Shown in pieces: positions 9,279 through 17,670 of a stretch of 64,000 nucleotides of DNA; positions within the stretch are counted from its first letter, which is position 1; each line of letters begins with the position of its first letter. Location of the stretch: positions 57,185 through 121,184 of the forward strand of contig JADIYN010000019.1 of assembly GCA_016705335.1 (NCBI GenBank), given 5' to 3'. Position numbers and translations under genes: made by a program. The stretch comes from Draconibacterium sp. (lineage in GTDB: Bacteria; Bacteroidota; Bacteroidia; Bacteroidales; Prolixibacteraceae). Below the pieces are notes generated by a model, which did not search any database, was not told where the DNA came from, and saw only the letters and a program-made list of their open reading frames with translations.

Positions 9279-10096
9279 TTAAATCTCAGTCTCTTTCAGT
9301 TTTTCAGCGTTCTCCTCAATCATCAGTTTTTCAATGATTTCATGGATATCGCCGTTAATAATTGCCTGAAGATTATACATGGTCAAATTTATCCGGTGAT
9401 CAGTTACACGTCCCTGCGGCCAGTTATAAGTGCGTATTTTTGCCGAACGGTCACCTGTGGAAACCATAGTTTTTCGTTTCGATGAAATCTCATCAATATA
9501 TTTTTGATATTCCATGTTATACAAACGGGAACGAAGCTCGGTCATCGCTTTGTCGAGGTTTTTTAATTTCGATTTCTGATCCTGGCAGGTTACCACAATC
9601 CCGGTTGGAATATGTGTTAAACGAATTGCGGAATAGGTGGTATTCACCGACTGGCCACCGGGGCCGGATGAACAATACTCATCTCTTCTGATATCTTCAT
9701 TTCTTAATTCAACATCAAACTCATCTGCTTCAGGCAAAACTGCAACAGTTGCCGCAGAAGTGTGCACGCGTCCCTGTGTTTCAGTTTGTGGAACCCTCTG
9801 AACCCGATGAACTCCCGATTCATATTTTAAAATTCCGTAAACACCTTCACCGGTAACAGTGGCAACTATTTCCTTAAAACCACCTGAAGTTCCTTCGCTT
9901 ATATGGCTGATTTCCAATCTCCAGCCTTTTTGTTCGCAGAATTTTGAATACATTTTGAACTATTTTTATATTCCTGGTTCAGTTTTACATACCGTTTCAT
10001 ATCGTTCATAATAGCAGGATCAGTAATTTGTTGCTGAACCTCTTCAAAACGGTGTTTTATAGCTTCGTATTTTTCGAGTAATTCGTATTGTGCCAT
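9279..10096 (-). pseudogene. prfA: Peptide chain release factor 1 with an internal deletion of about 80 codons
   Basis: RF1 reads UAA and UAG stop codons and releases the peptide. The N-terminal 45 codons (ending RYVKLNQEYKN) are normal. The sequence then jumps, near 9955-9965, into MYSKFCEQKGWRLEI, which in relatives lies about 80 residues later. The missing part includes most of the PCRF domain with its GTGGDEA segment, and the jump also changes frame. The C-terminal part is complete: GGQ loop SSGPGGQSVN, then SKRKTMVSTGDRSAK and the C-terminal helix. Genes nearby still use TAG stops (for example the sulfatase ending at 16324), so loss of RF1 would be surprising. A deletion in the assembly or reads is the likelier cause. 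Confidence 0.85.
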
Positions 10097-10196
10097 TTTT
10101 ATGTTTTTTTGAAAATTTTGTTAAGATGGATTTTAAGATTCGGGATTTTGTGATGGTCTCCAAAACCACAAATTATGGAAGTATTATCAAATGAAG

Positions 10197-11364
10197 CTAA
10201 TAAAAAAAGGTCCCTTTATCCGTCTTAATAGTAAGCTTTTTACCTGCAAAATGTGCAACTTTCCCAATGATTTGTGCATCGATGTTAAACGATTTTGAAA
10301 TAGCAATAATTTCGTTGGCAAACTCCGGTTTTGTGTAAATCTCAAACCGATGTCCCATGTTAAATACTTTGTACATCTCTTTCCAGTCAGTTCCCGATTG
10401 TTCCTGAATAATTCTGAACAGTTGCGGAACAGGGAACATATTGTCTTTTATTACATGAACATCATCAACAAAATGCAGCACTTTTGTTTGTGCTCCGCCT
10501 GAGCAATGTATCATTCCTGAAATTTGACTGCGGAATTTACCGAGTATTTCTTTTATCACAGGCGCATAGGTCCGGGTTGGCGAAAGAACAAGTTTGCCAA
10601 CATCAATACCCAGTTCCTCAATTTTATCAGTGAGTTTATAATTTCCTGCATAAACCAAACTTGCAGGAACTTCAGAATCAAAACTTTCGGGGTATTTTTC
10701 AGAAAGGTATTTGGCAAAAACATCGTGCCGTGCTGAAGTCAAACCATTACTTCCCATTCCTCCGTTATATTCGCTTTCGTATGTTGCCTGTCCGGATGAG
10801 GAAAGGCCAACAATTACATTTCCAGCTGAAATTCGGTCAGCAGAGATAACATCATCCCGTTTCATGCGACAGGTTACTGTTGAATCTACAATTATGGTTC
10901 GCACCAAATCGCCAACATCGGCAGTTTCGCCACCGGTTGAATAGATGCTAATTCCTTGTTCACGCAGTTTGGCAAGTAATTCTTCTGTACCATTAATAAT
11001 TGTTGAAATAACTTCTCCCGGTATATTATTTTTATTTCTTCCGATTGTTGATGAAACCAGAATATTTTCAGTTGCACCAACGCAAAGCAGATCGTCAACA
11101 TTCATTATCAGGGCGTCCTGAGCAATTCCTTTCCAAACTGAAAGGTCACCGGTTTCTTTCCAGTAAAGATAGGCCAGCGAAGATTTTGTTCCAGCGCCAT
11201 CAGCGTGCATAATATTGCACCAATCAGCATCTCCTCCCAGAATGTCGGGAACAATTTTGCAAAAAGCTTTTGGGAAAATGCCTTTATCGACATTTTTATG
11301 GCTTGTGCACATCCTCTTTTGATGCTGAAACTCCCCTTGCACTATATCTTGATTCGGTAATCAT
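10197..11364 (-). CDS. purM: Phosphoribosylformylglycinamidine cyclo-ligase (AIR synthetase), N-terminal frameshift
   Basis: PurM closes the imidazole ring of FGAM to give AIR in purine synthesis. The true N-terminus MITESRYSARGVSASKEDV starts at 11364. A break around 11300-11312 then joins it to KNVDKGIFPKAFCKIVPDIL. Restoring two A bases, one in each of two A-runs, gives DVHKAIKNVDKG, a normal PurM sequence. The nucleotide-binding segment HADGAGTKSS, the STGGETADVGD loop and the C-terminal GHRFEIY follow. A -7 box TAATTTTG lies at 11388-11395. The break is almost certainly homopolymer undercalling, as the gene is otherwise intact. Confidence 0.92.
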
Positions 11365-11387
11365 TTGCAATTCGTTTTTAATGGGCG

Positions 11388-11395
11388 CAAAATTA
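11388..11395 (-). promoter_or_regulatory. Possible -7 promoter box for purM
   Basis: The minus strand reads TAATTTTG, a match to TAnnTTTG, 23 bases upstream of the purM start. A TTG lies upstream but at short spacing, so the -33 element is unclear. Confidence 0.35.
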
Positions 11396-11423
11396 ACATT
11401 TTAAATTCAACTAAAATAAAAAA

Positions 11424-11451
11424 TGGAAAGCCAGGTAATTTTGACTTTCCA
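11424..11451 (-). terminator. Rho-independent terminator after the acyl-CoA ligase
   Basis: On the minus strand TGGAAAG and CTTTCCA form a stem with a long loop, followed by TTTTTTATTTT. It lies 58 bases past the stop codon of the ligase. Confidence 0.6.
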
Positions 11452-11508
11452 GATTTATCATCCGATGACTTCCTGCAATAGAAAAGTCAGTGGATGGTAA
11501 AAAAATTG

Positions 11509-13173
11509 CTAAGCGTACAAAAATCGTTTAATCTTTTTTGTAGGTGTTTTTTCAAACGGATCTGATTGCAAAACAACCTGTTGAATCCTTGAAAACTTAT
11601 TTACCTCTTCGTTAACTTTTTTATGGATTTCTTTTAAAATTTCCTCCGATTTATCGTTAATATATTGTTGTGCTTCCAGCTTTAAGTGCTGGAAATTACT
11701 CTCTATTTCTTCCATGTTTAAATGAATCATGGCAACCAGTTTCCCTTTCTTTTCGATCACCAAAGATTCAAGTACAAACCGCATTTTGTTTATTACCGAT
11801 TCAATTTCTTCGGGATAAATATTTTCGCCACTTGCCCCCACAATCATTGTTTTTATGCGGCCTTTTATATGCAGCATTTTATTTTTGTCGAAACTACCGC
11901 GGTCGCCGGTTTTGAACCAGCCATCTTCAGTAAAAACTTCGCTTGTTATTTCCGGAGCTTTGTAATATCCACGCATCACATTTTCTCCTTTGGCCTGAAT
12001 TTCCCCTTCACCTGTAACCGGATCGGCATTTGCAATTCGAAGATGTACGCCTTCCATCGCAATTCCGGTTGACCCGATTTTCGTTTTGCCCGGGGTTGCA
12101 CCTGCCAAAAGCGGCGAAGTTTCTGTCAATCCATATCCAATTGCATACGGAAATCCACCTTCATATAAAAACCTTTCAACTGTTGGGTCAAGTTTAGCGC
12201 CGCCAATTCCAAAAAACCTAAGTTCACCGCCAAAAGTTTTGTAAAGTTTTTTGGCTGCAACTTTATTCAATACTTTTCTGGTTGGTGCCAGTGAATACAA
12301 AAACCTTGTAACCGGGCTTTTTTGAAAAGCCGGATATATTTTCGATCTGAAAACCTTTTCGATTATAAGTGGAACGGTTAGCATAATTGTTGGTTTTACC
12401 ACTTCAAGTGCCGGCAATAAAACCGATGGAACCGGTGGTTTACGGAGATAATGAATTGAAGCTCCATATTTCACAGGTAATAAAAACCCAACTGTGTTTT
12501 CAAGAGTATGTGAAAGTGGAAGCAATGAAATAAAACGATCGCTGGTTTTAATTTCCTGCAAAGTGTAACATTGTTGTGTTGTCCAGGCCAGATTTTTATG
12601 TGTAAGCATCACCCCTTTCGAATTACCTGTTGTTCCCGAAGTATAAATAATGGATGCCAAATCCTCTTCTTCAACTTCTACAAAAACAGATTCATTTACA
12701 GTGGACGGCAATGAAGATTTTAATGCATCGAGATTTTTAGCTTTCACATTTTTTGGTACAAGCGCAAAATTTTCAATAAGTATGATTTGGTCGAGAAGTT
12801 GTTGTGATTCAGTGGTTAAACTGCCAAACAACCCTGAAGAAACAAACATTACTTTTGCTTCGGAATGTTTAATTATTGTTTTGATTTCGTTGTCATGAAA
12901 ATCAGGTAAAATTGGAACTGCAACCGCACCAACAATTGAAATTGCAAAAAAGGCAACTCCCCAGTTTGGCATATTTGTGCTCAAAATGGCTACTTTATCA
13001 CCTTTTACAACACCCAATTCCGAAAGTAAGGTAGCTACAAGTTTAGCATCATTACCCAGTTGCTGATAAGTATAATTTTCTTCACCCACAAAAACCAACG
13101 ATTTTTCGTTTGAATAATTCTTCACTGACTCGTTGAAGAGGGCGGAAATAGTAAGTTTCGACTTTTTTGTCAT
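11509..13173 (-). CDS. Long-chain fatty-acid CoA ligase (AMP-forming)
   Basis: A 554-residue enzyme that activates fatty acids as acyl-AMP and then acyl-CoA. The P-loop YTSGTTGNSKG is at residues 177-187. The adenine-binding motif GYGLTETSP is near 340, the hinge-region GWFKTGDRG near 415, the fatty-acyl signature IKGRIKTMIVGASGENIYPEE near 435, and the C-terminal catalytic-lysine motif TKKIKRFLY closes the protein. There is no signal peptide; it probably works at the inner face of the membrane. It is transcribed alone, with a terminator downstream and a possible -7 box upstream. Chain-length preference is not predictable here. Confidence 0.92.
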   Translation of the reverse strand: MTKKSKLTISALFNESVKNYSNEKSLVFVGEENYTYQQLGNDAKLVATLLSELGVVKGDKVAILSTNMPNWGVAFFAISIVGAVAVPILPDFHDNEIKTIIKHSEAKVMFVSSGLFGSLTTESQQLLDQIILIENFALVPKNVKAKNLDALKSSLPSTVNESVFVEVEEEDLASIIYTSGTTGNSKGVMLTHKNLAWTTQQCYTLQEIKTSDRFISLLPLSHTLENTVGFLLPVKYGASIHYLRKPPVPSVLLPALEVVKPTIMLTVPLIIEKVFRSKIYPAFQKSPVTRFLYSLAPTRKVLNKVAAKKLYKTFGGELRFFGIGGAKLDPTVERFLYEGGFPYAIGYGLTETSPLLAGATPGKTKIGSTGIAMEGVHLRIANADPVTGEGEIQAKGENVMRGYYKAPEITSEVFTEDGWFKTGDRGSFDKNKMLHIKGRIKTMIVGASGENIYPEEIESVINKMRFVLESLVIEKKGKLVAMIHLNMEEIESNFQHLKLEAQQYINDKSEEILKEIHKKVNEEVNKFSRIQQVVLQSDPFEKTPTKKIKRFLYA

Positions 13174-13235
13174 TTTAATTCTTTACGTTTTGTTTTTCGT
13201 AACAAACAACAGTTATTTGCCATTACCGGCACCGA

Positions 13236-13243
13236 CAAAAGTA
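13236..13243 (-). promoter_or_regulatory. Possible -7 promoter box for the acyl-CoA ligase
   Basis: The minus strand reads TACTTTTG, matching TAnnTTTG, about 60 bases upstream of the ligase start. The same octamer precedes gpmI and the sdh operon. No clear -33 element is seen. Confidence 0.4.
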
Positions 13244-13390
13244 GTAAAAAATAATTCCGTGATGCTTTATGAATTTTTATTTCAATATTTGTATGTGTTT
13301 GTTCGATAGTAGGTTATGATTTTTAAATTGTTCTGTTTTAACTTTTTTTATACATTGCAATTGCTAAACAAAAAGTAATTTTAGACTATT

Positions 13391-14043
13391 ATGGTCAATA
13401 TATCAGAAAAACAATTAGTTACTCAAACTGAAAATTATATAAAGGATGTTTTTGCAGATGAAGGAAGCGGTCACGATTGGTGGCACATTCACCGTGTTCG
13501 GAACCTGTCTGTGAGAATTGCAGAGGCCGAAGGAGGTAACCGCTTTGTTATAGAAATGGCGGCACTTTTACATGATATTGATGACTGGAAAATTACAGGC
13601 GATAAACAAACTTCGAATGCCGAATTGTGGTTGAAGAACATAAATGTAAGCGAAGCGGAGGTTAACAAGATACTTGAAATCATCGGACAGGTTTCGTTTA
13701 AGGGTGCGGGAGTTGAAACATTTGCAACTTCTGTTGAAGCAAAAATTGTACAGGATGCCGACAGATTGGACGCCATTGGCGCCATAGGTATTGCAAGAAC
13801 ATTTGCATATGGTGGAAATAAAGGACGGCCAATTTATAACCCCGGGATAAAACCTGAATTACATAATGATTTTGATAGCTACAAAAAACTACGGCACCAA
13901 CTATAAATCATTTTTACGAAAAGCTGCTATTGTTAAAAGATCGTTTAAATACCGACACAGCCATTGAATTGGCAGAAAAACGGCATATATTTATGGAACA
14001 GTTTTTAGAACAGTTTCTTAATGAATGGAACGGTTTCGATTGA
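13391..14043 (+). CDS. HD-domain phosphohydrolase (one frameshift)
   Basis: A metal-dependent phosphohydrolase of the HD superfamily, about 217 residues when joined, with a nucleotide or phosphate-ester substrate that is not determined. The first conserved histidine is in GHDWWHIHRV (residues 27-36), the HD doublet is H61-D62 in LLHDIDDW, and a later aspartate is in QDADRLDAIGAIG near 123. The reading frame breaks at the A-run near 13882-13887. Adding one A continues as TTAPTINHFYEKLLLLKD to a TGA at 14041, the usual C-terminal extension of this group. The break is probably a base-calling error. Confidence 0.85.
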
Positions 14044-14106
14044 AACAAAGTTGTTTTCGAGTTTTAATGATTTAATCTTTTTGTCTCACTATCTTTCAAG
14101 AAAATT

Positions 14107-14496
14107 ATGAAAATTGATCACATAGCCATTTGGACCCGCAATCTCGAAGGAATGCGCAACTTCTATATTCACTATTTTGATGCTTCAAGTACTGAAATTT
14201 ATTACAATCATTCAAAGGAATTCCGATCCTATTTTCTTTCTTTTGATACTGATTGCCGATTGGAGATAATGGAAATGCCACGGATTCCGGCATCAAGGAA
14301 CGATGCTGTTAAACAGTTTATCGGAATTATTCACTTTGCAATTAATGTTGGTTCACGTGAAAAAGTGGATCATCTCACTAAAACGTTGAAAAATGATGGT
14401 TATAAAATAGTTAGTGAACCGCGTACAACGGGTGATGGATATTACGAAAGTGTTGTTCTTGATCCGGATGGAAATAGGGTTGAGATAATGAATTAA
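14107..14496 (+). CDS. Glyoxalase/VOC superfamily protein
   Basis: A 129-residue protein with one vicinal-oxygen-chelate domain made of two beta-alpha-beta-beta-beta units. The likely metal ligands are H5 in IDHIAIW, E53 in LEIMEM, H77 in IIHFAINV and E126 in the final RVEIM. DPDGNRVEI near the C-terminus is typical of glyoxalase-like and fosfomycin-resistance-like members. There is no signal peptide. Substrate unknown. It sits between the HD gene and a sulfatase on the same strand. Confidence 0.85.
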   Translation: MKIDHIAIWTRNLEGMRNFYIHYFDASSTEIYYNHSKEFRSYFLSFDTDCRLEIMEMPRIPASRNDAVKQFIGIIHFAINVGSREKVDHLTKTLKNDGYKIVSEPRTTGDGYYESVVLDPDGNRVEIMN

Positions 14497-14557
14497 CCAC
14501 AATAGTTTTTCCCCGACATTGTTTTGACCTTTTTTTCAAATAAATAAGCCATAACCT

Positions 14558-16324
14558 ATGAAATCTAAAATCTTGAAAGGCTCACCGGCACTTGTTATTA
14601 TAATAATTCTCATTGCAATATTATATCAACGAAACAAGGATAAAATCCCCGATGAACTGCCAAATATTTTATGGCTCACAAGTGAAGACAACAGTCCGTT
14701 TTTAGGATGTTACGGCGATGAATTTGCCACAACACCAAATCTTGATAAACTTGCAGCTGAAGGTTTTTTATATACACATGCCTATGCAAATGCCCCTGTT
14801 TGTGCGCCAACCCGGAATACAATACTTACCGGTGTTTACGCCTGTTCGGGCGGAAACGAAAATATGAGGAGCAATTATCCCAAATCGGAGATTGTAAAAA
14901 CTTATCCCGAATACCTGCGACAAGCCGGTTATTACTGTACCAACAATGTAAAAACAGATTACAATCTGGGAAACTTCGATGATAAAAGTATTTGGGACGA
15001 TTGCAGTAACAAAGCGCATTACAAAAACCGACCAGAAGGAAAACCATTTTTTGCCGTTTTCAATACAACCATCTCACATGAAAGTTGCCTTCATAATTCT
15101 ATACCAAAGGAAGATCTAAGACACAGTCCGGAAGAAGTTCCACTTCCGCCATATCATCCGGCAACACCCGAAATGAAACACGATTGGGCGCAGTATTACG
15201 ACAAAATGGAAGATATGGATACCTGGGTGGGCGAAAAATTAAAGGAACTGGAACAGGCCGGTTTACTTGAAAATACAATAGTTTTTTATTATGGTGACCA
15301 CGGTGGTGTTCTTGCCCGCAGCAAGCGATATGTTTACGAAACCGGAACACGTGTGCCATTTATTATTCGAATTCCCAAAAAATATAAATACCTTTTTCCT
15401 GAAGAAAAGGTTGGATCGAAAGTCAATCGCCTGGTTAGTTTCGTCGATTTGGTACCAACACTTTTAAGTATTACCGGAACTCAAATACCTGAATATTTGC
15501 AGGGAAACGCTTTTTTGGGAAAGCAGAAAACTCCTGATCCTGTATATGCTTTTATGTTTCGCGGAAGGATGGATGAACGCTTTGACATGAGCCGCGCAGT
15601 GCGGGATCAACGGTTTCGGTATATTCGAAATTATATGCCATATAGAATTTACGGACAGCATTTGGAATATTTGTGGAAGGCACCCTCAATTGGTTCGTGG
15701 GAACAGGCTTTCTTAAATGGCGAGTGTAATGAAATACAAAGTGCTTTTTGGAAAACAAAACCTGTTGAAGAACTCTACGACACAGAAAATGATCCCTGGG
15801 AAGTAAATAATTTAGCCACCGATTTAAATTATACTGATGTTTTGGAAAGAATGCGTGCAGCCAATAAGGATTGGGTTACCAAAATTTATGATGCAGGTTT
15901 TATCCCTGAAGCTGATCGGGTTGATCGTGCCGGAGAAATGCCTGTTTATGATTATATGCGCTCAGTGAATGTTAAACTGAACGAAATAATTAATGCTGCT
16001 GAAATAGCAACCCTCGGTCAAACTTCAAACCTTGAAACATTAAAGAATTACCTGAAAAGCAACGACAGTGCTGTAAGATATTGGGGAGCAACCGGATTGT
16101 TGATATTAGGAAATCAGGCGGAACCGGCAATCGATGAACTAAAAGCTGCAACTTCTGATAAATCGGCAAATGTAGTAGCAGTTGCGGCAGAAGCTTTATA
16201 TAACCTTGGAGAGAAAGATACAGCCAATAAAGCGTTGCTGGCAGTTTTGAAAAATCGGAATGAAATGGCACGTTGCCACGCTTTAAATGTAATTGATTGT
16301 ATTGGCGAAAACAGCCTGAAATAG
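14558..16324 (+). CDS. Sulfatase with C-terminal HEAT-like repeats
   Basis: A 588-residue type I sulfatase, closest in style to N-sulfoglucosamine sulfohydrolase-like enzymes. A membrane anchor or uncleaved signal lies at residues 11-23. The metal-binding TSEDNSPFLGCYG follows, then the formylglycine motif C82-A-P-T-R86. Later come FYYGDHGG near 245 and a long substrate domain. The last ~100 residues (from NLETLKNYLKSNDSAVRYWG) form alternating helices with alanine-rich HEAT-like spacing, an addition seen in a subset of Bacteroidota sulfatases. It is intact, ends with TAG, and is separate from the CSASR sulfatase at 6-7.7 kb. Confidence 0.88.
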   Translation: MKSKILKGSPALVIIIILIAILYQRNKDKIPDELPNILWLTSEDNSPFLGCYGDEFATTPNLDKLAAEGFLYTHAYANAPVCAPTRNTILTGVYACSGGNENMRSNYPKSEIVKTYPEYLRQAGYYCTNNVKTDYNLGNFDDKSIWDDCSNKAHYKNRPEGKPFFAVFNTTISHESCLHNSIPKEDLRHSPEEVPLPPYHPATPEMKHDWAQYYDKMEDMDTWVGEKLKELEQAGLLENTIVFYYGDHGGVLARSKRYVYETGTRVPFIIRIPKKYKYLFPEEKVGSKVNRLVSFVDLVPTLLSITGTQIPEYLQGNAFLGKQKTPDPVYAFMFRGRMDERFDMSRAVRDQRFRYIRNYMPYRIYGQHLEYLWKAPSIGSWEQAFLNGECNEIQSAFWKTKPVEELYDTENDPWEVNNLATDLNYTDVLERMRAANKDWVTKIYDAGFIPEADRVDRAGEMPVYDYMRSVNVKLNEIINAAEIATLGQTSNLETLKNYLKSNDSAVRYWGATGLLILGNQAEPAIDELKAATSDKSANVVAVAAEALYNLGEKDTANKALLAVLKNRNEMARCHALNVIDCIGENSLK

Positions 16325-16343
16325 ATAAAAGATGGAGTTGTAA

Positions 16344-16460
16344 GATGGTAAAAAGGCTGAAAAGCTTTCCCGGGAACAATATGATTTACGGGGAGCAAAA
16401 TGGCTTTTTGAAAAATGGGATATCAATCCTGAGGAGTATAAAATTGATTTTGTATGGTAG
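16344..16460 (+). pseudogene. Orphan 38-codon fragment without a start codon
   Basis: Between the sulfatase and the GNAT gene an open frame reads DGKKAEKLSREQYDLRGAKW and continues to IDFVW before a TAG. The composition is protein-like but there is no ATG and an in-frame stop lies just upstream. It may be the remnant of a gene's 3' end. I do not recognise the family. Confidence 0.35.
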
Positions 16461-16484
16461 TTTTTTTCATTTATTTTCAATTTC

Positions 16485-17012
16485 ATGAAATATTTACTTG
16501 AAGGACAAAAATCGAAACGATTGAGCTACAGAATGCTTGAAGAAAATGATTTTGATTGGTGGATGGAATTTTCTTCCAATCCGGAAGCAACCCGATATTT
16601 CGATATTTCGGGAAAATCTAATCCTGAAGATTTTTGCCGGCTCTGGTTCAACAAAGTTTTTGATAGGTATAAAAATGATACTGGCGGGCACAATGTTTTA
16701 GTTGATCTGAAAACCGGAAAACCTGTTGGAATGTGCGGCCTGCTGGTTCAGGAAGTTGATGGGATCAAAGAGCTTGAAATCGGATATTCACTTCACCCGG
16801 CTTTCTTTGGAAAAGGTTATGCAACCGAAGCTGCAATGAAAATGCGGGATTTTGCTTTCGAAAATAATTTTGCCGACTCATTGATTTCAATTGTTCATGT
16901 TGATAATTTAAAGTCGGCAAATGTTGCACTTAGAAATGGAATGATACTTGAAAAGTCAACAAATTATAAGGGAATTCCGGTTAATATTTTCAGGATATTT
17001 GTTTCAAGATGA
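16485..17012 (+). CDS. RimJ/RimL-type GNAT N-acetyltransferase
   Basis: A 175-residue GNAT protein. It opens with LEGQKSKRLSYRMLEENDFD, the usual entry of RimJ/RimL-like acetyltransferases. The acetyl-CoA loop is HPAFFGKGYATEAA near residue 105, and VHVDNLKSANVALRNGMILE is the C-terminal signature. The substrate may be a protein N-terminus or a small amine; it is not predictable. The 3' end overlaps the convergent DUF3109 gene by 49 bases. Confidence 0.88.
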   Translation: MKYLLEGQKSKRLSYRMLEENDFDWWMEFSSNPEATRYFDISGKSNPEDFCRLWFNKVFDRYKNDTGGHNVLVDLKTGKPVGMCGLLVQEVDGIKELEIGYSLHPAFFGKGYATEAAMKMRDFAFENNFADSLISIVHVDNLKSANVALRNGMILEKSTNYKGIPVNIFRIFVSR

Positions 17013-17590
17013 ACTGGTAATTGTTTATCCAGATATTCAGCAGCAACTTCAACTTCGCTATACCACTCTTCACCGTATTTTCTGATTAACGGTTCTTTCA
17101 GAAATTTGTATAACGGTAGTTTCGCCGATTTACCGCAGGCTTTTCCTTCTTTACAAATGGAAAGTTCCTGATAATTTACTGCATCATAATTTTTGTATCC
17201 TGTAATTCTGATGGGGAAAAGATGGCATGAAACCGGTTTCCTGAAAGTTGTTTTTCCTTCCAGATATGCTTTCTCAATTCCACATTTCAGAATACCTTTT
17301 TCATCAGTAAATGTGTAAACACACTGCCGGTTGTGTAGCAGCGGGGTAACCAAATCTCCATCACTGTCAATTACCGAAAATCCCTGTTTTTCAATTTCAT
17401 GTTTATGTTTACCCGGCAGGTAATCACGAAAATTTGGATATTCCTTTTCAATAATTTCAGCTTCCTCTTTTGTTAAAGGAGCTCCTGAATCACCTTCTTC
17501 GCAACATGCTCCCTTGCATTTCAACAAATCGCAAAGAAATTGTTCTTCAAAAATATCGCGACTGATTATGGTACGGCCAATTTCAATCAT
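16964..17590 (-). CDS. DUF3109 family cysteine-rich protein
   Basis: A protein of about 208 aa starting MIEIGRTIISRDIFEEQF. The DUF3109 family has a conserved cysteine set, here KCKGACCEEGDSG, the cysteine in NRQCVYTF, ILKCGIEKA, SCHLFPIRI and SICKEGKACG, which could bind an Fe-S cluster or zinc. The function is unknown. A longer frame reaches 17674, but the extra codons cross a GC-rich palindrome, so I prefer the ATG at 17590. The gene follows gpmI closely, and its 3' end overlaps the convergent acetyltransferase. Confidence 0.8.
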   Translation of the reverse strand: MIEIGRTIISRDIFEEQFLCDLLKCKGACCEEGDSGAPLTKEEAEIIEKEYPNFRDYLPGKHKHEIEKQGFSVIDSDGDLVTPLLHNRQCVYTFTDEKGILKCGIEKAYLEGKTTFRKPVSCHLFPIRITGYKNYDAVNYQELSICKEGKACGKSAKLPLYKFLKEPLIRKYGEEWYSEVEVAAEYLDKQLPVHLETNILKILTGIPL

Positions 17591-17591
17591 A

Positions 17592-17614
17592 AGCCCCCTT
17601 TTCCAACCCCGAAG
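17592..17614. repeat. GC-rich palindromic element (copy 1)
   Basis: CCCCCTT and AAGGGGG pair around a loop, in the context AAGCCCCCTTTTCC...GAAGGGGGAG. It belongs to a family with similar elements near 17683, 37497, 51114 and 51228. It lies in the gap between gpmI and DUF3109. Confidence 0.55.
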
Positions 17615-17670
17615 GGGGAGAAAATGAACAATCTTTTTGTGCTTCAAATTAAAATTTAGGTATTTCAAAA

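Noticed and set aside
9279..10096. Programmed frameshift of a release factor gene
   Set aside because: Programmed frameshifting is known for prfB (RF2). This gene is prfA, and about 80 codons are missing at the break, which a frameshift cannot explain.
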